A stretch of DNA of 64,000 nt. Source: Streptomyces triculaminicus (lineage in GTDB: Bacteria; Actinomycetota; Actinomycetes; Streptomycetales; Streptomycetaceae). A program made the position numbers and the translations under genes. A model generated the notes under the pieces. It worked only from the letters and a program-made list of their open reading frames with translations, was not told where the DNA came from and made no database searches. Position 1 is the first letter of the stretch. Each line of letters begins with the position of its first letter. Positions 42,450 through 50,006 of the stretch are shown in pieces. The stretch covers positions 186,001-250,000 of the forward strand of contig NZ_JAFMOF010000003.1 of assembly GCF_017349075.1 (NCBI RefSeq), written 5' to 3'.

Positions 42450-43088
42450 TCAGTGCTGCTCGGGGCCGACCTTGGGGAAGCCCGCGATGCCGCGCCAGGC
42501 CAGCGAGGTCAGCAGCTGGACCGCGGTCTCGCGGGGCACGGAGCTCTCGCTGGAGAGCCAGTAGCGGGCCACGACCTGCGAGACCCCGCCGAGGCCCACG
42601 GCCAGCAGCATCGCCTCGTCCTTCGACAGGCCGGTGTCCTCGGCGACCACGTCGCTGATCGCCTCGGCGCACTCGAGCGAGACGCGCTCGACGCGCTCGC
42701 GCACGGCCGGCTCGTTGGTCAGGTCGGACTCGAAGACCAGGCGGAAGGCGCCGCCCTCGTCCTCCACGTACGCGAAGTAGGCGTCCATGGTGGCCGCCAC
42801 CCGCAGCTTGTTCTCGGAGGTGGAGGCGAGAGCGGTGCGGACGGCCTGGAGGAGGTTCTCGCAGTGCTGGTCCAGCAGCGCCAGATAGAGGTCCAGCTTG
42901 CCGGGGAAGTGCTGGTAAAGGACCGGCTTGCTGACGCCCGCGCGCTCGGCGATGTCGTCCATGGCCGCCGCGTGGTAGCCCTGGGCCACGAAGACCTCCT
43001 GCGCGGCGCCCAGAAGCTGGTTTCGTCGGGCTCGGCGCGGCAGGCGCGTGCCTCGCGGGCGCGCCTCGGTCTGCTCGATGGCTGTCAC
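42450..43088 (-). CDS. TetR-family regulator (Rv3208-like)
   Basis: From GTG 43088 (GGGAGG just upstream) the 212-residue protein starts MTAIEQTEARPRGTRLPRRA. The helix-turn-helix is RRNQLLGAAQEVFVAQGYHAAAMDDIAERAGVSKPVLYQHFPGKLDLYLALLDQH; the C-terminal domain has AYFAYVEDEGGAFRLVFESDL. It is one of the best conserved TetR proteins in actinobacteria. ATG 43100 and 43136 are possible alternative starts. Confidence 0.88.
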   Translation of the reverse strand: MTAIEQTEARPRGTRLPRRARRNQLLGAAQEVFVAQGYHAAAMDDIAERAGVSKPVLYQHFPGKLDLYLALLDQHCENLLQAVRTALASTSENKLRVAATMDAYFAYVEDEGGAFRLVFESDLTNEPAVRERVERVSLECAEAISDVVAEDTGLSKDEAMLLAVGLGGVSQVVARYWLSSESSVPRETAVQLLTSLAWRGIAGFPKVGPEQH

Positions 43089-43250
43089 GCCGCCTCCCAT
43101 GATTGTTCCCTGCACGGTGTGCACCGCGCCCGCCATCGTACTTTTGGGTAACCGGGCCGTGCGTGGTCGGAGCGGAGAATTTCACGGACCGGACGCTGTG
43201 GGAAGCCGACAAAGTCGACAAGCGGTACACGCCGCCCGTCCGCCCCCGCC

Positions 43251-43266
43251 CATACCGGCCGGTATG
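43251..43266. promoter_or_regulatory. Perfect 16-bp palindrome
   Basis: CATACCGGCCGGTATG lies 3 bases past the stop of the small acidic protein gene and about 160 bases upstream of the TetR start, both on the minus strand. It could be an operator for the TetR protein or a short hairpin. Confidence 0.4.
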
Positions 43267-43269
43267 CGG

Positions 43270-43500
43270 CTAGCGGTAGTCGTCCTCGTCGAGCTCCACC
43301 ACCCGGGCCTGCTCGACCCGGTCCGCCTCGTTGGCCGAGGCCGGGTCGCCGGTCGGCAGCGCCTCGTCGCGCTGCGGGGCCAGGTCGGCGTGCTGTTCTG
43401 CGACGTCGGCCTCCGGGGTCTCGGCGTCGGCGGTGATCACATCGGCTGCCGCGGCGTCCTCGTCCTCGAAGGTGTCCGGGTCGGTCGGGTCGACAGGCAT
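43270..43500 (-). CDS. Small acidic protein
   Basis: From ATG 43500 (AAAGGGA upstream) the 76-residue product is MPVDPTDPDTFEDEDAAAAD followed by more Asp/Glu/Ala-rich sequence, ending VELDEDDYR. There are no Cys, no membrane helix and almost no basic residues. It is probably disordered. It diverges from the alpha/beta hydrolase gene. Codon bias supports coding; function unknown. Confidence 0.68.
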   Translation of the reverse strand: MPVDPTDPDTFEDEDAAAADVITADAETPEADVAEQHADLAPQRDEALPTGDPASANEADRVEQARVVELDEDDYR

Positions 43501-43640
43501 GCGGGATCCCTTTCCAGCATCCAGGATGAGCGCCCTCGTACTCCTTGGTACGAGCCTAGGAGACGCGGACGCGCACCGCCAGGCGATCTGTGACCGCCGC
43601 CACAACAGTCCCGGCGTGATCGTCTCGTAACATTGCCCGC

Positions 43641-44627
43641 ATGTCTTCGACCGAGTCGCCGGATGCCCGCGCCGTACCGGTGGTGCCGCCCACGCGGTCA
43701 TCGCAGGTCAGCGCGGGCGAGAAGCTGCGCACGGTGACCCTGCCCGGGGTCACGCTGACCGTGCGCTCCCGGCCGCCCGCCCGCGAGGGTCTGCCGCCCG
43801 CGCTCTACGTCCACGGACTCGGTGGTTCCTCGCAGAACTGGTCCGAGCTGATGGAGCGGCTCGCGGACACCGTCGACGGCGAGGCGCTCGACCTGCCGGG
43901 CTTCGGCGACGCGCCGCCCCCGGGGGACGGCGACTACTCCATCACCGGGTACGCACGCGTGGTCATCCGCTACCTCGACGCCTCCGCCCGGGGCCCCGTC
44001 CACCTCGTCGGGAACTCGATGGGCGGCGCCGTCGCCACCCGCGTCGCGGCCGTGCGGCCCGACCTGGTCCGCACCCTCACGCTCGTCTCGCCCGCCCTGC
44101 CCGAGCTGCGGCCGCAGCGCACGGCGGTGCCCACCGGGCTGCTGGCCGTGCCGGGCGTCGTCTCGCTCTTCGCCCGGATGACGAAGGACTGGAGCCCCGA
44201 GCGGCGCACCCGCGAGGTGCTGGCCCTCTGCTACGGCGACCCCTCGCGGGTGTCGCCCGAAGGATTCGCCCTGGCGGTGGCCGAGTACGAGCGACGCCTG
44301 GAGCTCCCCTATTTCTGGGAGGTCATGGCCCGCTCGGCGCGCGGCATCGTCGACGCCTACACGCTCGGCGGACAGCATTCGCTGTGGCGTCAGGCGGAGA
44401 AGGTCCTTGCCCCTACTCTGCTGGTGTACGGAGTGCGCGACCAGCTCGTCTCCATCCGTATGGCCCGCCGCGCGAGCAAGGCGTTCCGCGACTCGCGGCT
44501 GCTGACGCTTCTGCAGGCGGGTCATGTCGCGATGATGGAGGACCCGGACGTGGTGGCTCGCGCCTTCCGGGAACTGCTCGCGGATACCGCCACGACATCT
44601 GAACGGAGCGCCCCGCCCCGTGGGTAA
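43641..44627 (+). CDS. Alpha/beta hydrolase
   Basis: The 328-residue enzyme has LYVHGLGGSSQNWSELMERL (oxyanion), LDLPGFGDAPPPGDGDYSI, nucleophile elbow LVGNSMGGAVATRV (Ser), LLVYGVRDQLVSIRMARRA (Asp) and LQAGHVAMMEDPDVVARAF (His). It belongs to the epoxide-hydrolase/lipase-like hydrolase group without a specific substrate. It overlaps the DUF3152 gene by 8 bases, so the two are translationally coupled. Confidence 0.87.
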   Translation: MSSTESPDARAVPVVPPTRSSQVSAGEKLRTVTLPGVTLTVRSRPPAREGLPPALYVHGLGGSSQNWSELMERLADTVDGEALDLPGFGDAPPPGDGDYSITGYARVVIRYLDASARGPVHLVGNSMGGAVATRVAAVRPDLVRTLTLVSPALPELRPQRTAVPTGLLAVPGVVSLFARMTKDWSPERRTREVLALCYGDPSRVSPEGFALAVAEYERRLELPYFWEVMARSARGIVDAYTLGGQHSLWRQAEKVLAPTLLVYGVRDQLVSIRMARRASKAFRDSRLLTLLQAGHVAMMEDPDVVARAFRELLADTATTSERSAPPRG

Positions 44628-45939
44628 ACACAGCGCACGCGCCGACCGGCCCCGCCAAGGCTCCGCCGCAGGCTCCGGCCGCCGGGTTCCGGACGGTCAG
44701 GGACCGGCCGACCACGGCCCGGGGGAGCTGCCCCCGGTACCCGGTCCGGGATCGGGGCGCAGGCGCGGAGGGGCCTCCGGCGACGACGCCGCGGTGCTCG
44801 CGGCCGACTTCGACGCGGGCTTCGGCCCCGACTTCGACGCGGGCTTCAGCGCCGGGCTGCGGACGGGCTCCGGCCCGGAGACGGACGCCGCCGGACGCGA
44901 GCAGAGCGCCGGATGGGGCGTCATCGGCGCCCAGCGTGCCCAGGACGCCCCGGCCGGTCAGGTGCCCTCCGGGCGGACGCACTCCGCCACCGGCTTCAGC
45001 CCCGGCGGGCTCGACGTCGCCACCCCCACCCGCACCCGGCCGGCCGCGTCGGCGGACGGTCCCGGGCGGCCGCGGGGCCGCGCGGCGACCCGGACCCGCA
45101 GCGCCTCGCGCGCGCCGGGCGGCGCCGTGGCCCGCACGGTGACCGGGGTGGCCGCCGCCGTGGTGACGGCCGTGCTGGCGGTCACGGTGGCCGGGCAGGT
45201 CGAGGAGACCACCGAGAGCAAGGCGCAGGCGCGCTCCATGGACCTCGCGAAGCGCGGCGGGCCGGACGCCGCCTCCCGTTCGGACAGCAGACCGACACCC
45301 AACGGCGGCGTCACGATCCCCGCCACGTACGAGCAGAAGATGGCGCGCGCGTACCCGCTGGACGCCAAGGCGAGCGCCTCGGGTGAATTCGAGACCGTCG
45401 AGGGCGGCGAGAAGGCCCCCGGTAAGGGTGAAGTTCTGCGGTACCGCGTTGACGTGGAGAAGGGGCTGCCGCTGGACGCCGCGCTCTTCGCCGACGCCGT
45501 GCACCGCACCCTCAACGACGACCGCAGCTGGGGCCACGACGGCAAGCGCACCTTCGAGCGGGTCTCCTCGGGCAAGCCCGACTTCGTGGTGACCCTGGCC
45601 AGCCCGCGCACGACGGCCACCTGGTGCGCCAAGTCCGGGCTGGACACCACCGAGGACAACGTCTCCTGCGACTCGGCGGCGACCGACCGGGTGATGATCA
45701 ACGCCTACCGCTGGGCGCAGGGCTCGCAGACCTACGGCGACGGCCGGATGTACCTCTACCGCCAGATGCTGATCAACCACGAGGTCGGCCACCGGCTCGG
45801 CCACGACCACGAGTCGTGCTCCGAGGAGGGCGCGCTCGCCCCCGTGATGATGCAGCAGACGAAGTTCCTCACCTCGGACGGCAAGACCTGCCGGCCCAAC
45901 CCCTGGCCGCACCCGGAGGCGACCGGCTCGCCGTCCTGA
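44620..45939 (+). CDS. DUF3152 membrane protein with metzincin-like zinc motif (Rv3207c-like)
   Basis: The 439-residue product has a disordered N terminus with FDAGFGPDFDAGF repeats, a membrane helix (VARTVTGVAAAVVTAVLAVTVAG) and an exported DUF3152 domain. Near the C terminus residues 387-397 read HEVGHRLGHDH, exactly HExxHxxGxxH, the metzincin zinc-binding signature with Glu388 as presumed catalytic base. GQTYGDGRMYLYRQMLINHEVGH-like context and paired cysteines (C-terminal DHESCSEEG, GKTCRP) fit a secreted metallopeptidase. Substrates are unknown. Only the motif and topology are seen; activity is inferred. Confidence 0.85.
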   Translation: MGKHSARADRPRQGSAAGSGRRVPDGQGPADHGPGELPPVPGPGSGRRRGGASGDDAAVLAADFDAGFGPDFDAGFSAGLRTGSGPETDAAGREQSAGWGVIGAQRAQDAPAGQVPSGRTHSATGFSPGGLDVATPTRTRPAASADGPGRPRGRAATRTRSASRAPGGAVARTVTGVAAAVVTAVLAVTVAGQVEETTESKAQARSMDLAKRGGPDAASRSDSRPTPNGGVTIPATYEQKMARAYPLDAKASASGEFETVEGGEKAPGKGEVLRYRVDVEKGLPLDAALFADAVHRTLNDDRSWGHDGKRTFERVSSGKPDFVVTLASPRTTATWCAKSGLDTTEDNVSCDSAATDRVMINAYRWAQGSQTYGDGRMYLYRQMLINHEVGHRLGHDHESCSEEGALAPVMMQQTKFLTSDGKTCRPNPWPHPEATGSPS

Positions 45940-45975
45940 GGCCCGTAGCGGGGCCGGCAGCGCGTCTTCGTATTC

Positions 45976-46035
45976 GAGACGATTCGTCTCTGGATATGAG
46001 ACACCTTTGCCACGGGCCGAAAATTCGTTCAGTCT
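45976..46035 (+). promoter_or_regulatory. GAGAC/GTCTC inverted repeats and promoter of the leader-peptide ABC operon
   Basis: GAGACG-ATT-CGTCTC (45976-45990) overlaps GTCTC-N7-GAGAC (45986-46002). TTGCCA (46007-46012) and CAGTCT (46030-46035) are 17 bases apart; transcription would then start at about 46043, the ATG of the leader ORF. The inverted repeats sit directly upstream of the -35 element. Confidence 0.55.
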
Positions 46036-46042
46036 TCTTCGC

Positions 46043-46135
46043 ATGTCGCACCGCCACGCCTCCGAGAACGCCGGCTTCCAGCTGGCGCTGATCGGCGTGG
46101 CCGCACACGCTGTCGCCGACATTCACTGTCGCTGA
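46043..46135 (+). CDS. Probable leader peptide (30 aa, ends His-Cys-Arg)
   Basis: ATG 46043 opens a 30-codon frame: MSHRHASENAGFQ, LALIGVAAHAVAD, IHCR, stop TGA. No Shine-Dalgarno precedes it, and the predicted promoter places the transcript start on the ATG, so it looks leaderless. A short Cys-Arg-ending peptide ahead of a transport operon recalls the cysteine-attenuation leader peptides of actinobacterial sulfur genes, though the sequence differs from the common types. It lies 165 bases before the binding-protein gene. Confidence 0.6.
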   Translation: MSHRHASENAGFQLALIGVAAHAVADIHCR

Positions 46136-46300
46136 GAAGTACTCCCTTCCGGCAGTTCCCCCTTCACGCGCCACCGCGCCTTTTGGCGTCGCGTCCGCCG
46201 GGGGCGGTCCGCGGTGCTTCCCGTGTGCTTTTCCCGACCGCCTTCCGTGGGTGCTTCGCGCTCTCCTCCCCCTCGCTTCCCGCGAAAGGCCTTTCCTGTC
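46136..46300 (+). promoter_or_regulatory. Structured leader between leader ORF and binding-protein gene
   Basis: Two hairpins are visible. One joins ACGCG (46166-46170) with CGCGT (46190-46194) around an inner CGCC-TTTT-GGCG. The second joins GGCGGTC (46203-46209) with GACCGCC (46236-46242). They could form an attenuator responding to leader translation; alternatives in GC-rich DNA are many. Confidence 0.35.
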
Positions 46301-48019
46301 ATGCGTCAGATGTCCGTCATATCCCGTCGGGTGGCCGCGGCCGCCGTCAGTGTGGTCCTGGCCGGCGGCGCGGCGGCGTGCGGCCCGGAGAAGAGCGGCG
46401 CCCAGGGCGGCGGCGCCGACGGCGCGCCCAAGAAGGGCGGCACGCTCACGGTCCTCAACAGAGGCCCGCAGAAGCAGTTCGACCCCGCGCGCCTCTACAC
46501 CTCCGGCGGCGGCAACGTCCCCTCGCTCGTCTACCGCACCCTCACCACCCGCAACCGCGAGAACGGTGCCGAGGGCACCAAGGTCGTCCCCGACCTCGCC
46601 ACGGACACCGGCACGCCCAGCGACGACGCCAAGACGTGGACGTACAAGCTCAAGGACGGGCTGAAGTTCGAGGACGGCTCGCCCATCACCTCCGCGGACA
46701 TCAAGTACGGCGTGGAGCGCTCCTTCGCGGCCGAACTCTCCGGCGGCGCCCCCTACTTGCGCGACTGGCTGATCGGTGGCGACACCTACCAGGGCCCGTA
46801 CAAGGAGAAGAAGGGCCTCGACTCCATCGAGACGCCCGATGCCAAGACCATCGTCTTCAAGCTGAAGAAGTCCGAGGGCGACTTCCCCTACTTCGCCACC
46901 TCCACCCAGTTCGCGCCCGTGCCCAAGGCCAAGGACACCGGCGCCAAGTACGCCGAGCACCCGGTCTCCTCCGGCCCGTACAAGGTCGTCAAGAACGTGG
47001 GCGACGGCGAGCAGCTGACCCTGGAGCGCAACCCCCACTGGTCCGAGGCGACGGACAAGGAGCGGCACGCCTACCCCGACCGGATCGAGGTCAGGTCCGG
47101 TCTGGCCCCGGCCGTCATCAACCAGCGGCTGTCCACCGGATCCGGCGCCGACGCCGCCGCGATCACCACCGACACCAACCTCGGCCCGGCCGAACTCGCC
47201 CAGGTCACCGGCGACAAGAAGCTCGCCGCCCGGGTCGGCACCGGCCACTTCGGCTACACGAACTACCTGGCGTTCAACCCCAAGGCCAAGCCCTTCGACG
47301 ACCCGAAGGTGCGCGAGGCGATCTCCTACGCGATCAACCGCACCAGCGTCGTCAACGCCGCCGGGGGCTCCTCGCTCGCCGAGCCCGCCACCACCTTCCT
47401 GCCGAACCAGAAGTCCTTCGGGTACACCGCCCACGACCACTTCCCGGCGGGCGCCAAGGGCGACGTGGACAAGGCGAAGCAGCTGCTGAAGGAGGCGGGC
47501 CACGAGGACGGGCTGGAGATCACCCTCACCCACTCCACGGCCCAGAACGCCGAGACCAGCCCCGAGATCGCCACCGCCGTCCAGGCCGCCCTCAAGGACG
47601 CCGGGATCAAGGTCAAGCTCGAGGCCCTCGAGGACAACGACTACGAGGAGAAGGTCCACAGCGTCGACAAGCAGCCGGGCCTCTTCCTTGCCCACTGGGG
47701 TGCCGACTGGCCCTCCGGCGGTCCCTTCCTCGCGCCGGTCTTCGACGGCCGGCAGATCGTGAAGGACGGCTACAACTTCAACGCCTCCCGTCTCGACGAC
47801 TCGAAGATCAACGACGAGATCGACGAGATCAACAAGATCACCGACCATGACGCGGCCGCCAAGCGCTGGGGCGCCCTCGACAAGAAGATCGGCGAGCAGG
47901 CCCTGACCGTGCCGCTCTTCCACCCCGTCTACAAGCGCCTCTACGGCAAGGACGTCAAGAACGTCGTCATCAGCGACTGGACCGGCGTCCTCGACATCTC
48001 GCAGGTCGCGGTCAAGTGA
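46301..48019 (+). CDS. Peptide/nickel-type ABC transporter substrate-binding lipoprotein
   Basis: From ATG 46301 (AAAGG upstream) the 572-residue product has a lipoprotein signal (VVLAGGAAACGPEKSG) and the SBP_bac_5 fold: GGTLTVLNRGPQKQFDPARLYTSG, DLATDTGTPSDDAKTWTYKLKDGLKFEDGSPITSADIKYGVERSF, VREAISYAINRTSVVNAAGG and a C-terminal WADWPSGG-type motif (AHWGADWPSGGPFLAPVFDG). It delivers oligopeptides or similar solutes to the importer encoded just downstream. The leader peptide and GAGAC sites suggest a sulfur-containing ligand, which is inference. Confidence 0.9.
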   Translation: MRQMSVISRRVAAAAVSVVLAGGAAACGPEKSGAQGGGADGAPKKGGTLTVLNRGPQKQFDPARLYTSGGGNVPSLVYRTLTTRNRENGAEGTKVVPDLATDTGTPSDDAKTWTYKLKDGLKFEDGSPITSADIKYGVERSFAAELSGGAPYLRDWLIGGDTYQGPYKEKKGLDSIETPDAKTIVFKLKKSEGDFPYFATSTQFAPVPKAKDTGAKYAEHPVSSGPYKVVKNVGDGEQLTLERNPHWSEATDKERHAYPDRIEVRSGLAPAVINQRLSTGSGADAAAITTDTNLGPAELAQVTGDKKLAARVGTGHFGYTNYLAFNPKAKPFDDPKVREAISYAINRTSVVNAAGGSSLAEPATTFLPNQKSFGYTAHDHFPAGAKGDVDKAKQLLKEAGHEDGLEITLTHSTAQNAETSPEIATAVQAALKDAGIKVKLEALEDNDYEEKVHSVDKQPGLFLAHWGADWPSGGPFLAPVFDGRQIVKDGYNFNASRLDDSKINDEIDEINKITDHDAAAKRWGALDKKIGEQALTVPLFHPVYKRLYGKDVKNVVISDWTGVLDISQVAVK

Positions 48020-49020
48020 CGACCGATCTGATCACCACCCGGGAACCGGAGGCGGGAGCCGCTCCCGCCTCCGGCGCCCGCCAGGTCTGGCGGCGGCTGC
48101 GCACGCGCAAGGCCGCGCTCGCGGCCGCCGCCGTGCTGGGCCTGCTCGTCCTCCTCGCCGTCGCCGCGCCCCTGCTGGCCGCGCTCGAGGGCCAGGACCC
48201 CAACGCGTACCACGACACCCTCGTCGACTCCGCCCGCGGCGGCGTGCCCTTCGGCGACCTCGGCGGCATCAGCGCCGAGCACTGGCTCGGCGTCGAACCC
48301 GGCACCGGCCGCGACCTGTTCGTACGCCTGCTGTACGGCGCCCGCGTCTCGCTGCTCGTCGCCGTCGGCGCGACCCTCGTCCAGATCCTCGTCGGCGTCG
48401 GTATCGGCCTCGCGGCCGCGCTCGGCAACCGCTTCGTCGAGAGCGTGCTCACCCACGTCACCGACGTGATGGTGGCGATGCCCCTGCTGGTCTTCGCCAT
48501 CGCCCTGATGGCCGTCGCCCCGGCGGACTTCCCCCGCCCGCTGCTCCTCGCGATCGCCATCGGTCTGCTGCAGTGGGGCGGCATGGCGCGCCTCGTCCGC
48601 GCCCAGACCCTCGGCCTGAAGAAGCTCGACTTCGTCTCGGCCGCCCGGCTGACCGGAGGCTCCACCTGGCGGGTGGCCCGGCGCGAGCTGCTGCCCTCGC
48701 TCGCCGCCCCCGTGATCACCTACGCGGCGGTCCTGCTGCCGACCAACATCGTGCTCGAGGCGAGCATGTCCTTCCTCGGCGTCGGCGTGAAGCCCCCGAC
48801 CCCCTCCTGGGGCCACATGCTCTCGTCGGCCACCACGTGGTTCCGCGCCGACCCCATGTACGTGGCGCTGCCGGCGCTCATGCTGTTCGTCACCACGCTG
48901 GCCTTCACCGTCCTCGGCGACGGGGTGCGCACGGCACTGGACCCGCGCGAGGCCTCACGCCTCCGCGTCGGCAGAAGCCGGCGCACGGCGCGCAAGAGCG
49001 GCGCGGAGGGCGTGGCATGA
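48016..49020 (+). CDS. ABC transporter permease, OppC/DppC type
   Basis: The GTG overlaps the binding-protein stop (GTGA). The 334-residue protein has an N-terminal helix after RRLRTRKAALAAAAVLGLLVLLAVAAP, the OppC N-terminal region with HWLGVEPGTGRDLFVRLLYGARVSL, and the permease EAA-like loop VSAARLTGGSTWRVARRELLPSL. The C-terminal SFLGVGVKPPTPSWGHML is characteristic of OppC. Here the C-type permease gene precedes the B-type, the reverse of the usual opp order. Confidence 0.9.
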   Translation: MTTDLITTREPEAGAAPASGARQVWRRLRTRKAALAAAAVLGLLVLLAVAAPLLAALEGQDPNAYHDTLVDSARGGVPFGDLGGISAEHWLGVEPGTGRDLFVRLLYGARVSLLVAVGATLVQILVGVGIGLAAALGNRFVESVLTHVTDVMVAMPLLVFAIALMAVAPADFPRPLLLAIAIGLLQWGGMARLVRAQTLGLKKLDFVSAARLTGGSTWRVARRELLPSLAAPVITYAAVLLPTNIVLEASMSFLGVGVKPPTPSWGHMLSSATTWFRADPMYVALPALMLFVTTLAFTVLGDGVRTALDPREASRLRVGRSRRTARKSGAEGVA

Positions 49021-50006
49021 CCGGATACCTCCTGCGGCGCGCCGCCGGCGCGCTCGCCGTCGTCCTCGTGCTCACCGCCGTCGTCTACGCGACCTTCTAC
49101 ATCGCCCCCGGCGACCCGGCCCGCCTGGCCTGCGGCCCGCGCTGCAACCCCGAGCAGATCGCCCAGGTCCGCGAGCAGCTCTCCCTCGGCGACCCCGTGT
49201 ACACCCAGTACTGGCACTTCCTGCAGGGCATCCTCGCGGGGCACGACTACTCCACCGGCGCCGAGGTGGTGCACTGCGACGCGCCCTGCTTCGGCCTGTC
49301 GTACCAGAACAACCAGCAGGTCACCGACATGCTCGTCGAGCGGCTGCCGGCCACCGCCTCGCTCGCGGTCGGCGCCATGGCCGTATGGCTGCTGCTGGGC
49401 ACCGGCACCGGCCTGCTGTCCGCGCTGCGCCGCGGCGGGATCACCGAACGGGTCCTGACCTGGCTCACCCTCGCCGGCACCGCCACCCCGGTCTTCATCA
49501 GCGGCCTCGGCCTGCTGATGCTCTTCTGCACCTACCTGGAGTGGCTGCCCTTCCCGTCCTACGTGCCGCTCACCGACGACCCCGAGCAGTGGGCCTGGAA
49601 CATGCTGCTGCCATGGGCCGCGCTGGGGCTGCTGGAGTCGGCGAAGTACACCCGGCTGACCCGCTCCTCGATGCTGGAGACGCTGGCCGAGGACCACATC
49701 CGCACGTTCCGCGCCTACGGCGTCGGCGAGCGCTCGCTCGTCGCGCGGCACGCCCTGCGCGGCGCCGTCGCGCCCGTCATCGCGCTGTCGGCCGCCGACT
49801 TCGGGTCGATGTTCGGCAACGCGGTGCTCACCGAGATGATGTTCGGCCTGCCCGGGATCGGGCAGCTGCTGGTGAACTCCACCAAGAGCCTCGACCTGCC
49901 CGTGGTCGTCGCCGTGGTGACGGTCACCGGCACCGCCGTCGTCGTCGCCAACATCGTGGCGGACGTGCTCTACGCCGTCGCCGACCGAAGGGTGGCCCTG
50001 CGATGA
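49017..50006 (+). CDS. ABC transporter permease, OppB/DppB type, with extracellular Cys pairs
   Basis: The ATG overlaps the preceding stop (ATGA). The 329-residue protein starts MTGYLLRRAAGALAVVLVLTAVVYATFYIAPGDPA, the OppB signature helix, and ends with FGNAVLTEMMFGLPGIGQLLVNS. The loop after helix 1 is expected outside the cell and contains C39 and C43 (ACGPRCN) and C87 and C91 (HCDAPCFG). Two close Cys pairs are not usual in OppB and may form disulfides or contact a thiol or metal ligand. Confidence 0.9.
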   Translation: MTGYLLRRAAGALAVVLVLTAVVYATFYIAPGDPARLACGPRCNPEQIAQVREQLSLGDPVYTQYWHFLQGILAGHDYSTGAEVVHCDAPCFGLSYQNNQQVTDMLVERLPATASLAVGAMAVWLLLGTGTGLLSALRRGGITERVLTWLTLAGTATPVFISGLGLLMLFCTYLEWLPFPSYVPLTDDPEQWAWNMLLPWAALGLLESAKYTRLTRSSMLETLAEDHIRTFRAYGVGERSLVARHALRGAVAPVIALSAADFGSMFGNAVLTEMMFGLPGIGQLLVNSTKSLDLPVVVAVVTVTGTAVVVANIVADVLYAVADRRVALR

